Shown here one piece after another: positions 18,457 to 26,304 of a DNA stretch of 64,000 bases (position 1 is the stretch's first letter; the number at the start of each line of letters is the position of its first letter). Both the position numbers and the translations under genes were made by a program. Under the pieces are notes generated by a model. It did not search any database. It had not been told where the DNA came from and was given only the letters and a program-made list of their open reading frames with translations. Origin of the DNA: Psychrobacillus sp042945595 (GTDB taxonomy: Bacteria > Bacillota > Bacilli > Bacillales_A > Planococcaceae); contig NZ_CP168493.1 of the NCBI RefSeq assembly GCF_042945595.1, forward strand, positions 2,108,001-2,172,000, read 5' to 3'.

Positions 18457-19176
18457 CTAAATTCTCAAATTTTTCTTTCGAAACTGGCTGGGTGTTAGTT
18501 CCTCATATTTTTGAAATAGACGTGTTAAGGAGGATTGATGTTCTAAGCCTACTTGAATAGCAATATGTAAGATGGGTAAATCTGTATTACAAAGTAATTC
18601 TTTTGCTTTATTTATACGTACTTCCTGTATATATGCTGAAGGAGATTTACCGGTTTCTTTAAAAAACCATTCCGTATAATAGGAACGGTTGTAGTGTTCC
18701 ATTGAAGCAAGGTCTTGCACAGTAATGTTTTCATCGTAGTGTTCATGAATGTACCGAATAGATTTAGATTGTTGTTCTTGGAATAGATATCGAGAAATAT
18801 AGGGATAGAGCTCTTTTAAAGCAGATCCATTGAAAGATGGTTGATCAATTTCATTCAGTATAAGATACCTAATCCCTCTCCATTGGTTATTAAACTTACA
18901 AGATATTACTCTATTCTGTAACCCACTCCCTGTAAACATAAAGGAAGGGATATCTAAAATTAAAAACTCGTTTCTTACATCAGAATGAAATGTATGATCG
19001 CATTCAGGAGGAACGAAAAGTATTATTTCAGGGTCTAATAAAAGTTCCTTTGACTCCGCCTGTATACAGAGTTCTCCTTGGATAGGTAATATTAACTGGC
19101 CATAACAATGAAAGTGATTTTCGTTAAAAGATGTATAAGTTCTCCGTTCTGCTACAATTCCATTCATTTGTTCCAT
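18457..19176 (-). CDS. AraC-family transcriptional regulator with cupin-like sensor
   Basis: About 239 residues from the ATG at 19176 behind GGGGGA. A longer reading from 19212 lacks a site. The N-terminal half is a cupin-like sensing domain with FNENHFHCYGQLILPIQGEL and FVPPECDHTFHS. The last 100 residues hold the two helix-turn-helix units of AraC proteins (ITVQDLASMEHYNRSYYTEW and LPILHIAIQVGLEHQSSLTRLFQ), ending in TPSQFRK. It probably activates the EamA transporter gene that follows. The inducer is unknown. Confidence 0.88.
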   Translation of the reverse strand: MEQMNGIVAERRTYTSFNENHFHCYGQLILPIQGELCIQAESKELLLDPEIILFVPPECDHTFHSDVRNEFLILDIPSFMFTGSGLQNRVISCKFNNQWRGIRYLILNEIDQPSFNGSALKELYPYISRYLFQEQQSKSIRYIHEHYDENITVQDLASMEHYNRSYYTEWFFKETGKSPSAYIQEVRINKAKELLCNTDLPILHIAIQVGLEHQSSLTRLFQKYEELTPSQFRKKNLRI

Positions 19177-19504
19177 TACCAATCCCCCCAATATGCATGC
19201 ATCCATCTTCAACTAACTCTACATAACCCGTTCCTAAATCCTGCTATTTAAGTATAATTTCCATATTATCATAACGATTTTTACTCTTCCATTTGTTCTA
19301 GAAATTTTTCTTACATATCCTCCACTTCATCAGCTTCTGCGTAAGGAAAGCTTTCTTTTTGATAATTAATTTATTCTTATCAAATTACTAATTCTCAAAC
19401 TCTCTTTATTATTTATTTCTAAGTTCTATATCTGCGTGAAAATCATAAAATGAGTAGATTCTATCTTTAAGAAACTAGATTTAAAAAATAAGGGGGATAA
19501 GTTG

Positions 19505-19729
19505 ATGTATGCCATTCATTTTTTTGAAAATAAGGTAAAAGTGTTAAATCAAGCTTTGCGAAGTATTCCTTCTGTCGATGAGGATATAAAAATAAAGGGC
19601 CGTAAAGGCAAAGTTATTAATGTGGAGCAGATCGAAGAGACTCTATTTCATGTATATGTAGAGTTTGAAAAACTAGTTGATAAAAATAAAGCTGCTACAA
19701 AAGAACTTGGGAAGAAGAAAAAGAGATAA
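19505..19729 (+). CDS. Small conserved-looking cytosolic protein (74 aa)
   Basis: ATG at 19505 behind AAGGGGG. Mixed helices and strands (MYAIHFFENKVKVLNQAL, DEDIKIKGRKGKVINVEQI) and a very basic end (ELGKKKKR). The central KGRKGKV pattern hints at RNA or nucleotide contact, but I do not recognise a family. It is convergent with the signal-peptidase-like gene and shares its terminator. Confidence 0.6.
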   Translation: MYAIHFFENKVKVLNQALRSIPSVDEDIKIKGRKGKVINVEQIEETLFHVYVEFEKLVDKNKAATKELGKKKKR

Positions 19730-19762
19730 TTATCCTAAAGCAAGTTTAGACGTTCAGTATAT

Positions 19763-19798
19763 AAAAGGACTCCAAATGGAAGTCCTTTTCATTTTTTT
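19763..19798. terminator. Terminator shared by two convergent genes
   Basis: AAAAGGACT and AGTCCTTTT pair across a nine-base loop. T runs follow on the plus strand (CATTTTTTT) and U-rich sequence on the minus strand. The hairpin overlaps the last codons of the minus-strand gene. Confidence 0.75.
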
Positions 19799-20421
19799 GA
19801 ATAGCCCAATACTTTGCCTTCTATTCTTTCAATCGGTAACAATCCGAAATCTTTGCTGTCAGTCCCCCGCCACCACTGATCCACTAATACAAATACTGTG
19901 CCCTCGTCTACTTTAATAGGATTCAGTTCCGTGTTAAAGTAACTTTTCACCCAATCAATATCCTCTACTTGGCTTAGATCTGCTTTTTCGAAATACTCCT
20001 CTTCGGTTACTCCTGTCATTGTTGCCTCCCCATAAAAAGTATCCAGTCTTTTATAATTTATATAAACGTGACCATACCTAATCATGACTGTCTCTCCGGG
20101 CAATCCTACTACCCTTCCTATATAATCTTCCGGAATCATTGGATTCTTTTTAGTTTCTGACTCTAGCATCTTATAATAAAGGACATCCCCACGTTTAAGA
20201 GTATCATAATTTGGATCTACAACTAATTCACTATGCGCAATTGAATTATAGTCATGATCACCTCTATCCATTGCGTCAGAACCCCAAATTACCAATAAGT
20301 GATTGTCTTCGGGTGTTACCTTTTCAATTTTCGGGGAAATAGCGTCATCTGTAATGGTTTTCAACTGTGGGGAGCAGCCAACTAATATAAGAATTAGGAA
20401 AATAATCATCCACTTTTTCAA
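19789..20421 (-). CDS. Signal-peptidase I-like lipoprotein, probably inactive
   Basis: 210 residues from a TTG at 20421 that has AAAGGAGATGG ahead. An upstream ATG at 20463 has no site. The lipobox LILVGC anchors it outside the membrane. The body follows type I signal peptidase (S26): GDVLYYKM, IGRVVGLPGETV and VFVLVDQWWRGTDSKDFGLLPIERIEGKV match boxes C, D and E. The catalytic serine of box B (SMxPT) reads AMDRG here, and the lysine of box D (YIKRVIGLPG) is glycine. So the fold is kept while the Ser/Lys dyad is lost. It may bind exported peptides instead of cutting them. Confidence 0.72.
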   Translation of the reverse strand: MKKWMIIFLILILVGCSPQLKTITDDAISPKIEKVTPEDNHLLVIWGSDAMDRGDHDYNSIAHSELVVDPNYDTLKRGDVLYYKMLESETKKNPMIPEDYIGRVVGLPGETVMIRYGHVYINYKRLDTFYGEATMTGVTEEEYFEKADLSQVEDIDWVKSYFNTELNPIKVDEGTVFVLVDQWWRGTDSKDFGLLPIERIEGKVLGYSKK

Positions 20422-20463
20422 ATTACCATCTCCTTTATTATATATTACTCCAACATTATCCAT

Positions 20464-21433
20464 TTAACTTAAAAATTATTGAATTTTCTGTGAACTTTTC
20501 AAAAACAAAAAAGCAGCTCTTATAAATACATGCAGCAACTTCATAAATAAAAAATTTATATTGCTAATCCCTACTTGATTGTCTCTTTATGGAAATGATT
20601 ATTAACTATTTTGTAAATAAGTTGAGTTGCAAATCTTCCATAGGTTGTGCATCGATCAAAATAAAGTATTGTCATTTTTCTTTTCTTGAAGAATTAAATT
20701 TTATAGGAAAACTTGAATGTTCTGTCGGTTCAACAGTTTCAAAACTAGCTAGAAGTCCCGCTTCCTTCCTTTATTAAATATCCAATGATCAGTTTTTCAA
20801 TATAATGTGCTAATACAGACACGTTACCATTTGTCAAATCGTTGAATACTCAGTTTTTAATTGTAAGAATTGGTTACAATATCTTATTATAATCAATAGA
20901 ATCAGAAACATAGATATACATTAAATACTATATTTTCAATTTAATATTTTTAACACATAATAAATTTCCTTTATGTAATTCACAAACGTTTTCAATTTTT
21001 GATAAGCATATTCAAACAGAAATGGACTCTTAAATGAATCATCTTCAACTAAAGTTTCGTAAATAATCATTCAATCTTTTAGATTAAGAGCTCCCTCTTT
21101 CTATCAATAGCTATTTCATAATAGATTTTTTGGGTACACCTTGATAAATATGCTTTTTAAAATTTATTTATCTTTTTCAATACTCTTTGTTTATATTGCA
21201 AAACTTTGGAGGCAAAAGAATATAAATTCATAAACGGATTAAAGAATATATGTTTGCAAAAAATATTCGAGAAGAAGTTTAAAAAAATAATTTATTTAAA
21301 GGAATGTCGAGAAATTATCTTGGCGCTAGTGATAATTATCACATTAGTCCATGTCCAAACATATTTTTCACATAATATATTTTTAAGGATGTATTCAAGT
21401 AATCCTTAATCTTAATGTTGGAGGTGAAAATAT
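20464..21433. other. Long AT-rich stretch without a supported gene
   Basis: About 970 bp. A few short hydrophobic frames exist (20589-20777 and 21206-21409), but they lack usable ribosome sites and family resemblance. The promoter of the YjcZ-type gene should lie near its right end. Nothing else was recognised. Confidence 0.45.
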
Positions 21434-21562
21434 ATGAGTGAAGGTTCATATGGTGGAAACTATAGCGGTGGCAGTAGTAACATGGGTTCAAACTTTGCAT
21501 TGATTGTCGTATTGTTTATTCTCCTTATCATCGTAGGCGCTTCTTTTATGAGAAGTTACTAA
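21434..21562 (+). CDS. YjcZ-family sporulation miniprotein
   Basis: 42 residues, ATG behind GGAGGTG. A glycine/serine-rich head (MSEGSYGGNYSGGSSNMGS) precedes one hydrophobic segment ending FMRSY. FALIVVLFILLIIVGASF is the signature of the YjcZ/SscA family of tiny proteins made in the sporulating cell and needed for spore assembly. It is followed by its own terminator and then by another small gene of the same strand. Confidence 0.88.
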   Translation: MSEGSYGGNYSGGSSNMGSNFALIVVLFILLIIVGASFMRSY

Positions 21563-21633
21563 TCTCTATGTGGTGAATAATATTTGATATTTTTCATTCA
21601 TTGAGTATTACCACCACGATTAATAAGGATAAT

Positions 21634-21663
21634 GGGCAGGTTCAAGCAATCTGCCCTTTATTC
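21634..21663 (+). terminator. Intrinsic terminator of the YjcZ-type gene
   Basis: GGGCAG pairs with CTGCCC across an 11-base loop, followed by TTTATT. Confidence 0.75.
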
Positions 21664-21759
21664 TGTATAGTTGGATGGAGAAATAAACGATCACCAATTT
21701 AAGGGAATTAATTTAACATGGATTCAAAGAATTTTCAAATTATAGAAAGGAGGGATATT

Positions 21760-21936
21760 ATGGAACCGTTTGTTATGAGAAATATGGGCCGCCGGGTTAT
21801 GGTGAGAGATAGAATGGGTAGAAGACGAATCGGAAGGATAGATGGAATTGTCCCAGGAAGAGGAATGTTTATACGAAATCGCTTTAGAAGAGAATTTTTG
21901 CCTTTCTTCTTAGTCTCAACACTATTTTTAATATAA
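21760..21936 (+). CDS. Small arginine-rich protein (58 aa)
   Basis: ATG at 21760 behind a perfect AAAGGAGG. The peptide is dominated by arginine, glycine and methionine (MGRRVMVRDRMGRRRIGRID, GRGMFIRNRFRREF) and ends in a hydrophobic tail FFLVSTLFLI. The VMVRDRMGRRRIGRIDGIVPG stretch has the rhythm of a small SH3-like barrel. Its place right after a YjcZ gene suggests a spore-coat or sporulation role. This is a guess; no family was recognised. Confidence 0.6.
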   Translation: MEPFVMRNMGRRVMVRDRMGRRRIGRIDGIVPGRGMFIRNRFRREFLPFFLVSTLFLI

Positions 21937-22127
21937 ATTTAAGTTAGATTTCGATTAGCACCTCTATTTCACACAATTTTACAACTTTTCATGATGTTGT
22001 TCTTTTATTGAACATGGTTGTAGTCTTTCATCAATCTTGAATCAGCACAACTATATATCCAGATTTACATCGTGATTAGTTTCATTAAACTAGAGAAATC
22101 TTTATAGTTGTTTGAATAGACAAACAT

Positions 22128-22170
22128 AAAAAGTCGATTCCCTCTATAGGTAAAGGGATTCGACTTTTTT
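22128..22170. terminator. Strong bidirectional terminator
   Basis: A stem of about 16 pairs (AAAAAGTCGATTCCCT with AGGGATTCGACTTTTT, one bulge) lies between the plus-strand miniprotein gene and the convergent lipoprotein gene. Confidence 0.85.
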
Positions 22171-22181
22171 AGATTGAAAAT

Positions 22182-22517
22182 TTATTTCGTTTTGTCAGCT
22201 AATTCTTTTGATGCATTAGTAAGTTGATTGTTCAATGTATTTAATGCGTCTTTATCAAGTTCAGAAGCTTCTGAACCTGCAATCGTTGGGTCAAGATAGT
22301 TTTCAATTTTATCATAAAGATCTTAATTATCTTTTTTCACATCATCTTCGTATGTTTTCCATTGGTCTTCTTTATCAATTGCTTTTGACAATTGATTAGT
22401 CGTATCTAACATTTTATTGACACCTTCTGATACCTTACTATTATTAGATCCACATCCTGTTAATACTAATGCACTTCCGAAGACTATTGCTAAGATCGTT
22501 GATGTTAACCTTTTCAT
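22182..22517 (-). pseudogene. Lipoprotein gene with an in-frame stop
   Basis: The ATG at 22517 opens a lipoprotein signal (AIVFGSALVLTGC) and a charged helical domain. A TAA at 22325-22323 cuts it after KKDN. The same frame continues with DLYDKIENYLDPTIAGSEAS and ends naturally at 22182 (LADKTK, stop), next to the shared terminator. Full length would be about 111 residues. A single base change explains the break, so it is a recent pseudogene, a readthrough gene or a sequence error. The family was not recognised. Confidence 0.72.
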
Positions 22518-22818
22518 GATCAATACCTACTCTCTTTTAACTATTGTTAGACTCCTTCAGTGCCCTCATACTTGTAGTGATGCCTTTCGATTCCTTCAAT
22601 TGAACCTTTACAATAGAAGGAGCAAAACTTATCCGAAGAAGTGGCAAATATGGCGATAATAATTCAGAAATGCGACAAAGGTTTTCCGGAACTCAAAAGG
22701 ATCCGGAAACAACATGTACTCTGGCTGCAGCCCGCAGTTTTGCCACATAACAAGTAGAAACCGCTCGATAAATACGGTTATCTCTCAGTTTCTTTACAAT
22801 AAAAAACGACCAACTCTT

Positions 22819-22908
22819 TTAAGTGAAGGTCGAATTTTTAGCAACAACTAAGAATTCCGAAGAAAATAATCCAACAAACACTAGAAATAGCATGACAAAC
22901 TTTTTCAT
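22819..22908 (-). CDS. Tiny exported-peptide frame (29 aa), possibly a gene remnant
   Basis: The ATG at 22908 with AGAGGTG further upstream opens a signal-peptide-like sequence (MKKFVMLFLVFVGLFSSEFL) and stops after KNSTFT. A weak hairpin follows (CGACC...GGTCG). It is either a short secreted peptide or the surviving head of a deleted exported protein. Confidence 0.35.
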   Translation of the reverse strand: MKKFVMLFLVFVGLFSSEFLVVAKNSTFT

Positions 22909-23166
22909 AAAATTATTGACACCTCTGTATGTGCATTTGTGATATTACCTCCATATTTTTTAAAACGATCCATGAGATTAATCTCCAATTCAAACCATCG
23001 ATTCGAACGTTATATGGGTTTGAATAGTCCATACACACCAGGTTAACTTAACGCCGATTCCCGGAATTTTATAGCTTCATTACTCAAAAAAAATAGTCTC
23101 CATGTAAATGCAGTCCTGTTAGTAGGAATTTAAACATGCTTAAATGTCCCTTTATAAATTCAATAT

Positions 23167-23640
23167 TTACCAGACAGGTCTTATCCTTGATAACAATTTG
23201 CCTTCATTTGCTTCATAAACTAATTTTGTTAAATCTTCTTTGAGCATTTGCATTCGTTCAGCACCTATGTTTTCAATCCAACGTTGCTCAATATCTGTTA
23301 GTATCTTCTCTTTTGCTTGCACTACTAACCACCCACGTTCGGTCAAAACAATAATCTTCCCTCTTTTATCAGTGGGATGAGATTTACGTATTACATAACC
23401 ACATTTCTCGAGATAATCCACCATTTTACTCACAGCTTGCTTTGTAATTCCTAAATGATCGGCTAGTTCAATACCTGTTGCTCCATTAGGAGTAATACAC
23501 TTAAACACAAAACCATGCACAGGTCTAATATCTCCAAATCCCAATTCACTCAATCTGTTATGTAGTTCATGAATCGATGCACTAAAAGATAATGACAACA
23601 ACGATGTAAGATCTAATTCACTAAAAACTTGATGATTCAT
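23167..23640 (-). CDS. MarR-family repressor
   Basis: 157 residues from the ATG at 23640 behind AAGGAGC. A winged helix is central: GIELADHLGITKQAVSKMVDYLEKCGYV (recognition helix) then HPTDKRGKIIVLTERG (wing), flanked by the dimer helices. No cysteine sits where YodB/MhqR-type redox sensors carry one near the N-terminus, so the signal is unclear. Two copies of AGTCAA-N5-TTGACT lie between this gene and the divergent DUF3238-DUF3238-azoreductase genes. It most likely represses both directions and reacts to quinones or other electrophiles, as in related azoreductase loci. Confidence 0.88.
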   Translation of the reverse strand: MNHQVFSELDLTSLLSLSFSASIHELHNRLSELGFGDIRPVHGFVFKCITPNGATGIELADHLGITKQAVSKMVDYLEKCGYVIRKSHPTDKRGKIIVLTERGWLVVQAKEKILTDIEQRWIENIGAERMQMLKEDLTKLVYEANEGKLLSRIRPVW

Positions 23641-23661
23641 ACTTAAAAGCTCCTTAACTTT

Positions 23662-23678
23662 AGTCAATTAGGTTGACT
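23662..23678. promoter_or_regulatory. MarR operator 1
   Basis: Inverted repeat AGTCAA-N5-TTGACT. Its right arm is the -35 box of the plus-strand promoter, so occupancy would block RNA polymerase. Confidence 0.75.
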
Positions 23679-23701
23679 TTATTTACTTTGCATTGTACTA
23701 T
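23673..23701 (+). promoter_or_regulatory. SigA-type promoter of the DUF3238-azoreductase operon
   Basis: TTGACT (23673-23678), a 17-bp spacer and TACTAT (23696-23701), 80 bp before the first start codon. Confidence 0.75.
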
Positions 23702-23710
23702 ACACATTGT

Positions 23711-23727
23711 AGTCAATCAAGTTGACT
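23711..23727. promoter_or_regulatory. MarR operator 2
   Basis: A second AGTCAA-N5-TTGACT copy, 49 bp from the first centre to centre, just past the expected transcription start. Confidence 0.75.
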
Positions 23728-23780
23728 ATTTCCGCAAGATTTAGAAATCACTGGAAAAAAAGAAATTATGGAGGTTTCAC

Positions 23781-24365
23781 ATGGCTAACATCGTTAAAAT
23801 TAGAGGAAGTGTATTTGCTCCGTATGCTTGGTTGGAGCCTATTAAAGATCCTTCAACAGGAAGAATCTTAGAATATACTGGTGATGCGCGTGAATTTACA
23901 CCGAATGCTGTAAATACTATGCGTTCAAGACTAGAGCAAGAAGTGATAATTGATTTTTATAAAAAAGAATTTTTTTCACATGCAAATGCTTGTATCGTAA
24001 CTGTGAAAATTACAAATCCAGATGGTTCTATCGAGTATAAAAAGGGAAAAACAAGTACAGACAATATTGAATGCACAAATGTTGCGTGGGGAGATGACGA
24101 AGTTTCTTTTAAAATGAGTGCTAGTGCAAACAATCCTTTGAATACAGCAGCACCTGCAGCTGACTATGTATTAACTATACACGTTAACAAAAGTGGGGTT
24201 GCACATATTGAAGGTTCCCATGACGGTTTTCCTTGCTATGAATTTTATAAACAAACAGATTTCGGTCCATTTGAATTATTTTATACACATGATTTCAGAA
24301 AAACTGGTGACACTCCGGCAGCACTGGCTGGGGAAATGGAATACAGTTTTAAAACGACAATCTAG
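23781..24365 (+). CDS. DUF3238 family protein, copy 1
   Basis: 194 residues, ATG behind GGAGG. A soluble beta-rich protein without signal or membrane segments. Conserved blocks are REFTPNAVNTMRSRLEQEV, FKMSASANNPLN, SHDGFPCYEFYKQTDFGPFE and THDFRKTGDTPAAL. The next gene encodes a paralogue with the same blocks. Placement under a MarR repressor with an azoreductase suggests a part in handling reactive compounds. The biochemical role of the family is unknown to me. Confidence 0.78.
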   Translation: MANIVKIRGSVFAPYAWLEPIKDPSTGRILEYTGDAREFTPNAVNTMRSRLEQEVIIDFYKKEFFSHANACIVTVKITNPDGSIEYKKGKTSTDNIECTNVAWGDDEVSFKMSASANNPLNTAAPAADYVLTIHVNKSGVAHIEGSHDGFPCYEFYKQTDFGPFELFYTHDFRKTGDTPAALAGEMEYSFKTTI

Positions 24366-24509
24366 GTGTAAATATTAAGTAGCCGTTTACAATCTGCAGC
24401 AAATAATAATGGTCAAGCAATTGATCATACGAAAGAAATTGTGATCTATTTTGCTCAATGAGTCTATATTTTGATTACCGAAAATAAAAATAAAATGACA
24501 GAGGTGTTT

Positions 24510-25097
24510 ATGTTGATCAATATCGTTAAATTTAGAGCAAGTACATTTATTCCAATGGCCTGGACTGAGCCTAAGAAAGATACTCAAACAGGAAACATAA
24601 TCGAATTCGAAGGTGATTCACGTGAATTTACACCATATGCGGTCAACGCTATGCGTTCTAGAATGGAACAAGAAGTAGTCGTTGATTTTTATAAAAAAGA
24701 GATTTTCACATATGCGAATTCTGGCATAACAACAGAAAAAATCACAACTCCTGATGGTTCCATTACTAAAAGAACAGGAAAAGCTAGTACGGAGCGTATT
24801 TTGTGCACGGACATTGTATGGGGAGAGGATGACGTCAAGTTTCAAATGAGTGCTAGTGCTAGCAACCCGCTAAATGAACTTGCACCTCCCGTTGATTATC
24901 TATTAACTGTACACGTCAAAAATGATGGTACTGGCGATATTCACGGTGAACATGACGGATTCCCTTGTTATGAAATTTATAAGCAAGTAAATTTTGGGCC
25001 GTTTGAAGAAATTCATACACATGACTTTAGAAAAACGGGTGATACACCTGCAGCCATGGCTGGTGACATGGAGTATAGTTTTAAAAAGAAATTGTAA
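24510..25097 (+). CDS. DUF3238 family protein, copy 2
   Basis: About 195 residues. The start is ambiguous: the ATG at 24510 lies only three bases after GAGGTG, while the TTG at 24513 has six and aligns exactly with the start of copy 1 (INIVKFRAS against ANIVKIRGS). All blocks of copy 1 return (REFTPYAVNAMRSRMEQEV, FQMSASASNPLN, EHDGFPCYEIYKQVNFGPFE, THDFRKTGDTPAAM). It ends 55 bp before the azoreductase, consistent with one operon. Confidence 0.78.
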   Translation: MLINIVKFRASTFIPMAWTEPKKDTQTGNIIEFEGDSREFTPYAVNAMRSRMEQEVVVDFYKKEIFTYANSGITTEKITTPDGSITKRTGKASTERILCTDIVWGEDDVKFQMSASASNPLNELAPPVDYLLTVHVKNDGTGDIHGEHDGFPCYEIYKQVNFGPFEEIHTHDFRKTGDTPAAMAGDMEYSFKKKL

Positions 25098-25152
25098 AGA
25101 TAATAAGAAATCAAAATATCACAACATAAGAGTTAGCAACAGGAGGAAAAGA

Positions 25153-25779
25153 ATGACAACAGTTTTATTTGTAAAAGCAAACAACAGACCGGCCGAACAA
25201 TCGGTGAGTGTGAAATTATATGAGGCCTTTTTAGCAAGCTTTAAAGAATCTCATCCAGATGATACAGTGGTAGAACTTGATTTATACAATGAAGAATTGC
25301 CATATGTAGGAGTAGATATGATTAACGGTACATTTAAGGCTAGTAGAGGATTGGATTTAACAGCAGAAGAAGCAAAAACAGTCGCAGTTGCTGATAAATA
25401 TTTAGACCAGTTCCTTGCAGCTGATAAAGTTGTGTTTGGCTTCCCATTATGGAACTTAACAATACCAGCTGTACTACACACATATATCGATTATTTAAAT
25501 CGTGCGGGCAAAACATTTATATATACACCAGAAGGTCCAGTTGGTCTGATCGGAGATACGAAAATTGCATTATTAAACGCAAGTGGCGGTGTATATTCTG
25601 AAGGACCAAAAGCTGAGGTAGAAATGGCTGTTAAATACGTAGCAAGTATGATGAGCTTCTTTGGTGTAAAAGATCTAGAGAAAGTAGTGATTGAAGGCCA
25701 CAATCAATTCCCAGATAAAGCAGTAGAAATTATTGCCACAGGTCTGGAAAAGGCTGTTCAAGTAGCAATTACGTTCTAA
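25153..25779 (+). CDS. azoR: FMN-dependent NADH:azoreductase / quinone reductase
   Basis: 208 residues, ATG behind AGGAGG. Flavodoxin-like fold: LFVKANNRP at the phosphate loop, FGFPLWNLTIPAVLHTYIDYLNRAGKTF (the classic azoreductase block) and NASGGVYS. It reduces azo compounds and quinones with two electrons from NADH, using bound FMN, in the cytosol. It is the third gene of the MarR-controlled operon and ends in a strong terminator. The operon closely recalls the quinone-response loci of B. subtilis. Confidence 0.9.
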   Translation: MTTVLFVKANNRPAEQSVSVKLYEAFLASFKESHPDDTVVELDLYNEELPYVGVDMINGTFKASRGLDLTAEEAKTVAVADKYLDQFLAADKVVFGFPLWNLTIPAVLHTYIDYLNRAGKTFIYTPEGPVGLIGDTKIALLNASGGVYSEGPKAEVEMAVKYVASMMSFFGVKDLEKVVIEGHNQFPDKAVEIIATGLEKAVQVAITF

Positions 25780-25805
25780 TTAGCAAAACATTTTCACTGA
25801 ATATG

Positions 25806-25845
25806 GCAGTACCAACACTTTTATAGTATTGGTACTGCTTTTTTA
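25806..25845 (+). terminator. Intrinsic terminator of the azoreductase operon
   Basis: GCAGTACCAA and TTGGTACTGC pair across 13 bases, followed by TTTTTTAA. Confidence 0.88.
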
Positions 25846-25909
25846 ATCGCATATCTCGATACTGAGTGCTGTTTCACATTCTTCGTAATCAGTAATTTCA
25901 GAGGATTGA

Positions 25910-26041
25910 TATAAATTTAGTCATCATCTTGTTCAATATGCAGAAGCCTATTTAATAGGCCGATCTTTCATATTAACTGCACCTGAATTAGATAGATATT
26001 TAAGCAATTTAAAAATACCACCCACAGTGGGTAGTTCGTAA
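25910..26041 (+). pseudogene. C-terminal fragment of an unknown gene
   Basis: A frame without start codon reads SHHLVQYAEAYLIGRSF then ILTAPELDRYLSNLKIPPTVGSS and stops. The mix of residues looks like a true protein end, but a stop lies just before it. A small inverted repeat (CCACCCACAGTGGG) overlaps its end. Origin unknown. Confidence 0.35.
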
Positions 26042-26079
26042 ATGAATATCAGAAGCTGATAAACATGAATTTTAACGAT

Positions 26080-26121
26080 AAAAAATGGAAAGAGCCGTTC
26101 CGCAATTGTGAGTCGGCTCTT
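26080..26121 (-). terminator. Terminator-like hairpin downstream of the cyclase gene
   Basis: AGAGCCG and CGGCTCT pair, with a T-rich run (26085-26080) on the minus-strand side. It lies 185 bp after the cyclase stop. Confidence 0.55.
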
Positions 26122-26304
26122 ACAGTTTATATAAATATTTTCTACATAAATCCTTTTTATTTTAAAGAAATTGCAGATTTAGTTCTTCTTTTTAAAATTT
26201 CAAATCATATTTTGCAGAGAATTCAGCAATTTATTGTTTCTCCCCCAAACTTTTTGAAACTTTAATTGTAATCAACTATTCCGTCTGCACCGTAGGATAG
26301 TGTG

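Noticed and set aside
20589..21409. Two hydrophobic short frames (20589-20777 and 21206-21409)
   Set aside because: No usable ribosome sites; composition reflects AT-rich DNA.
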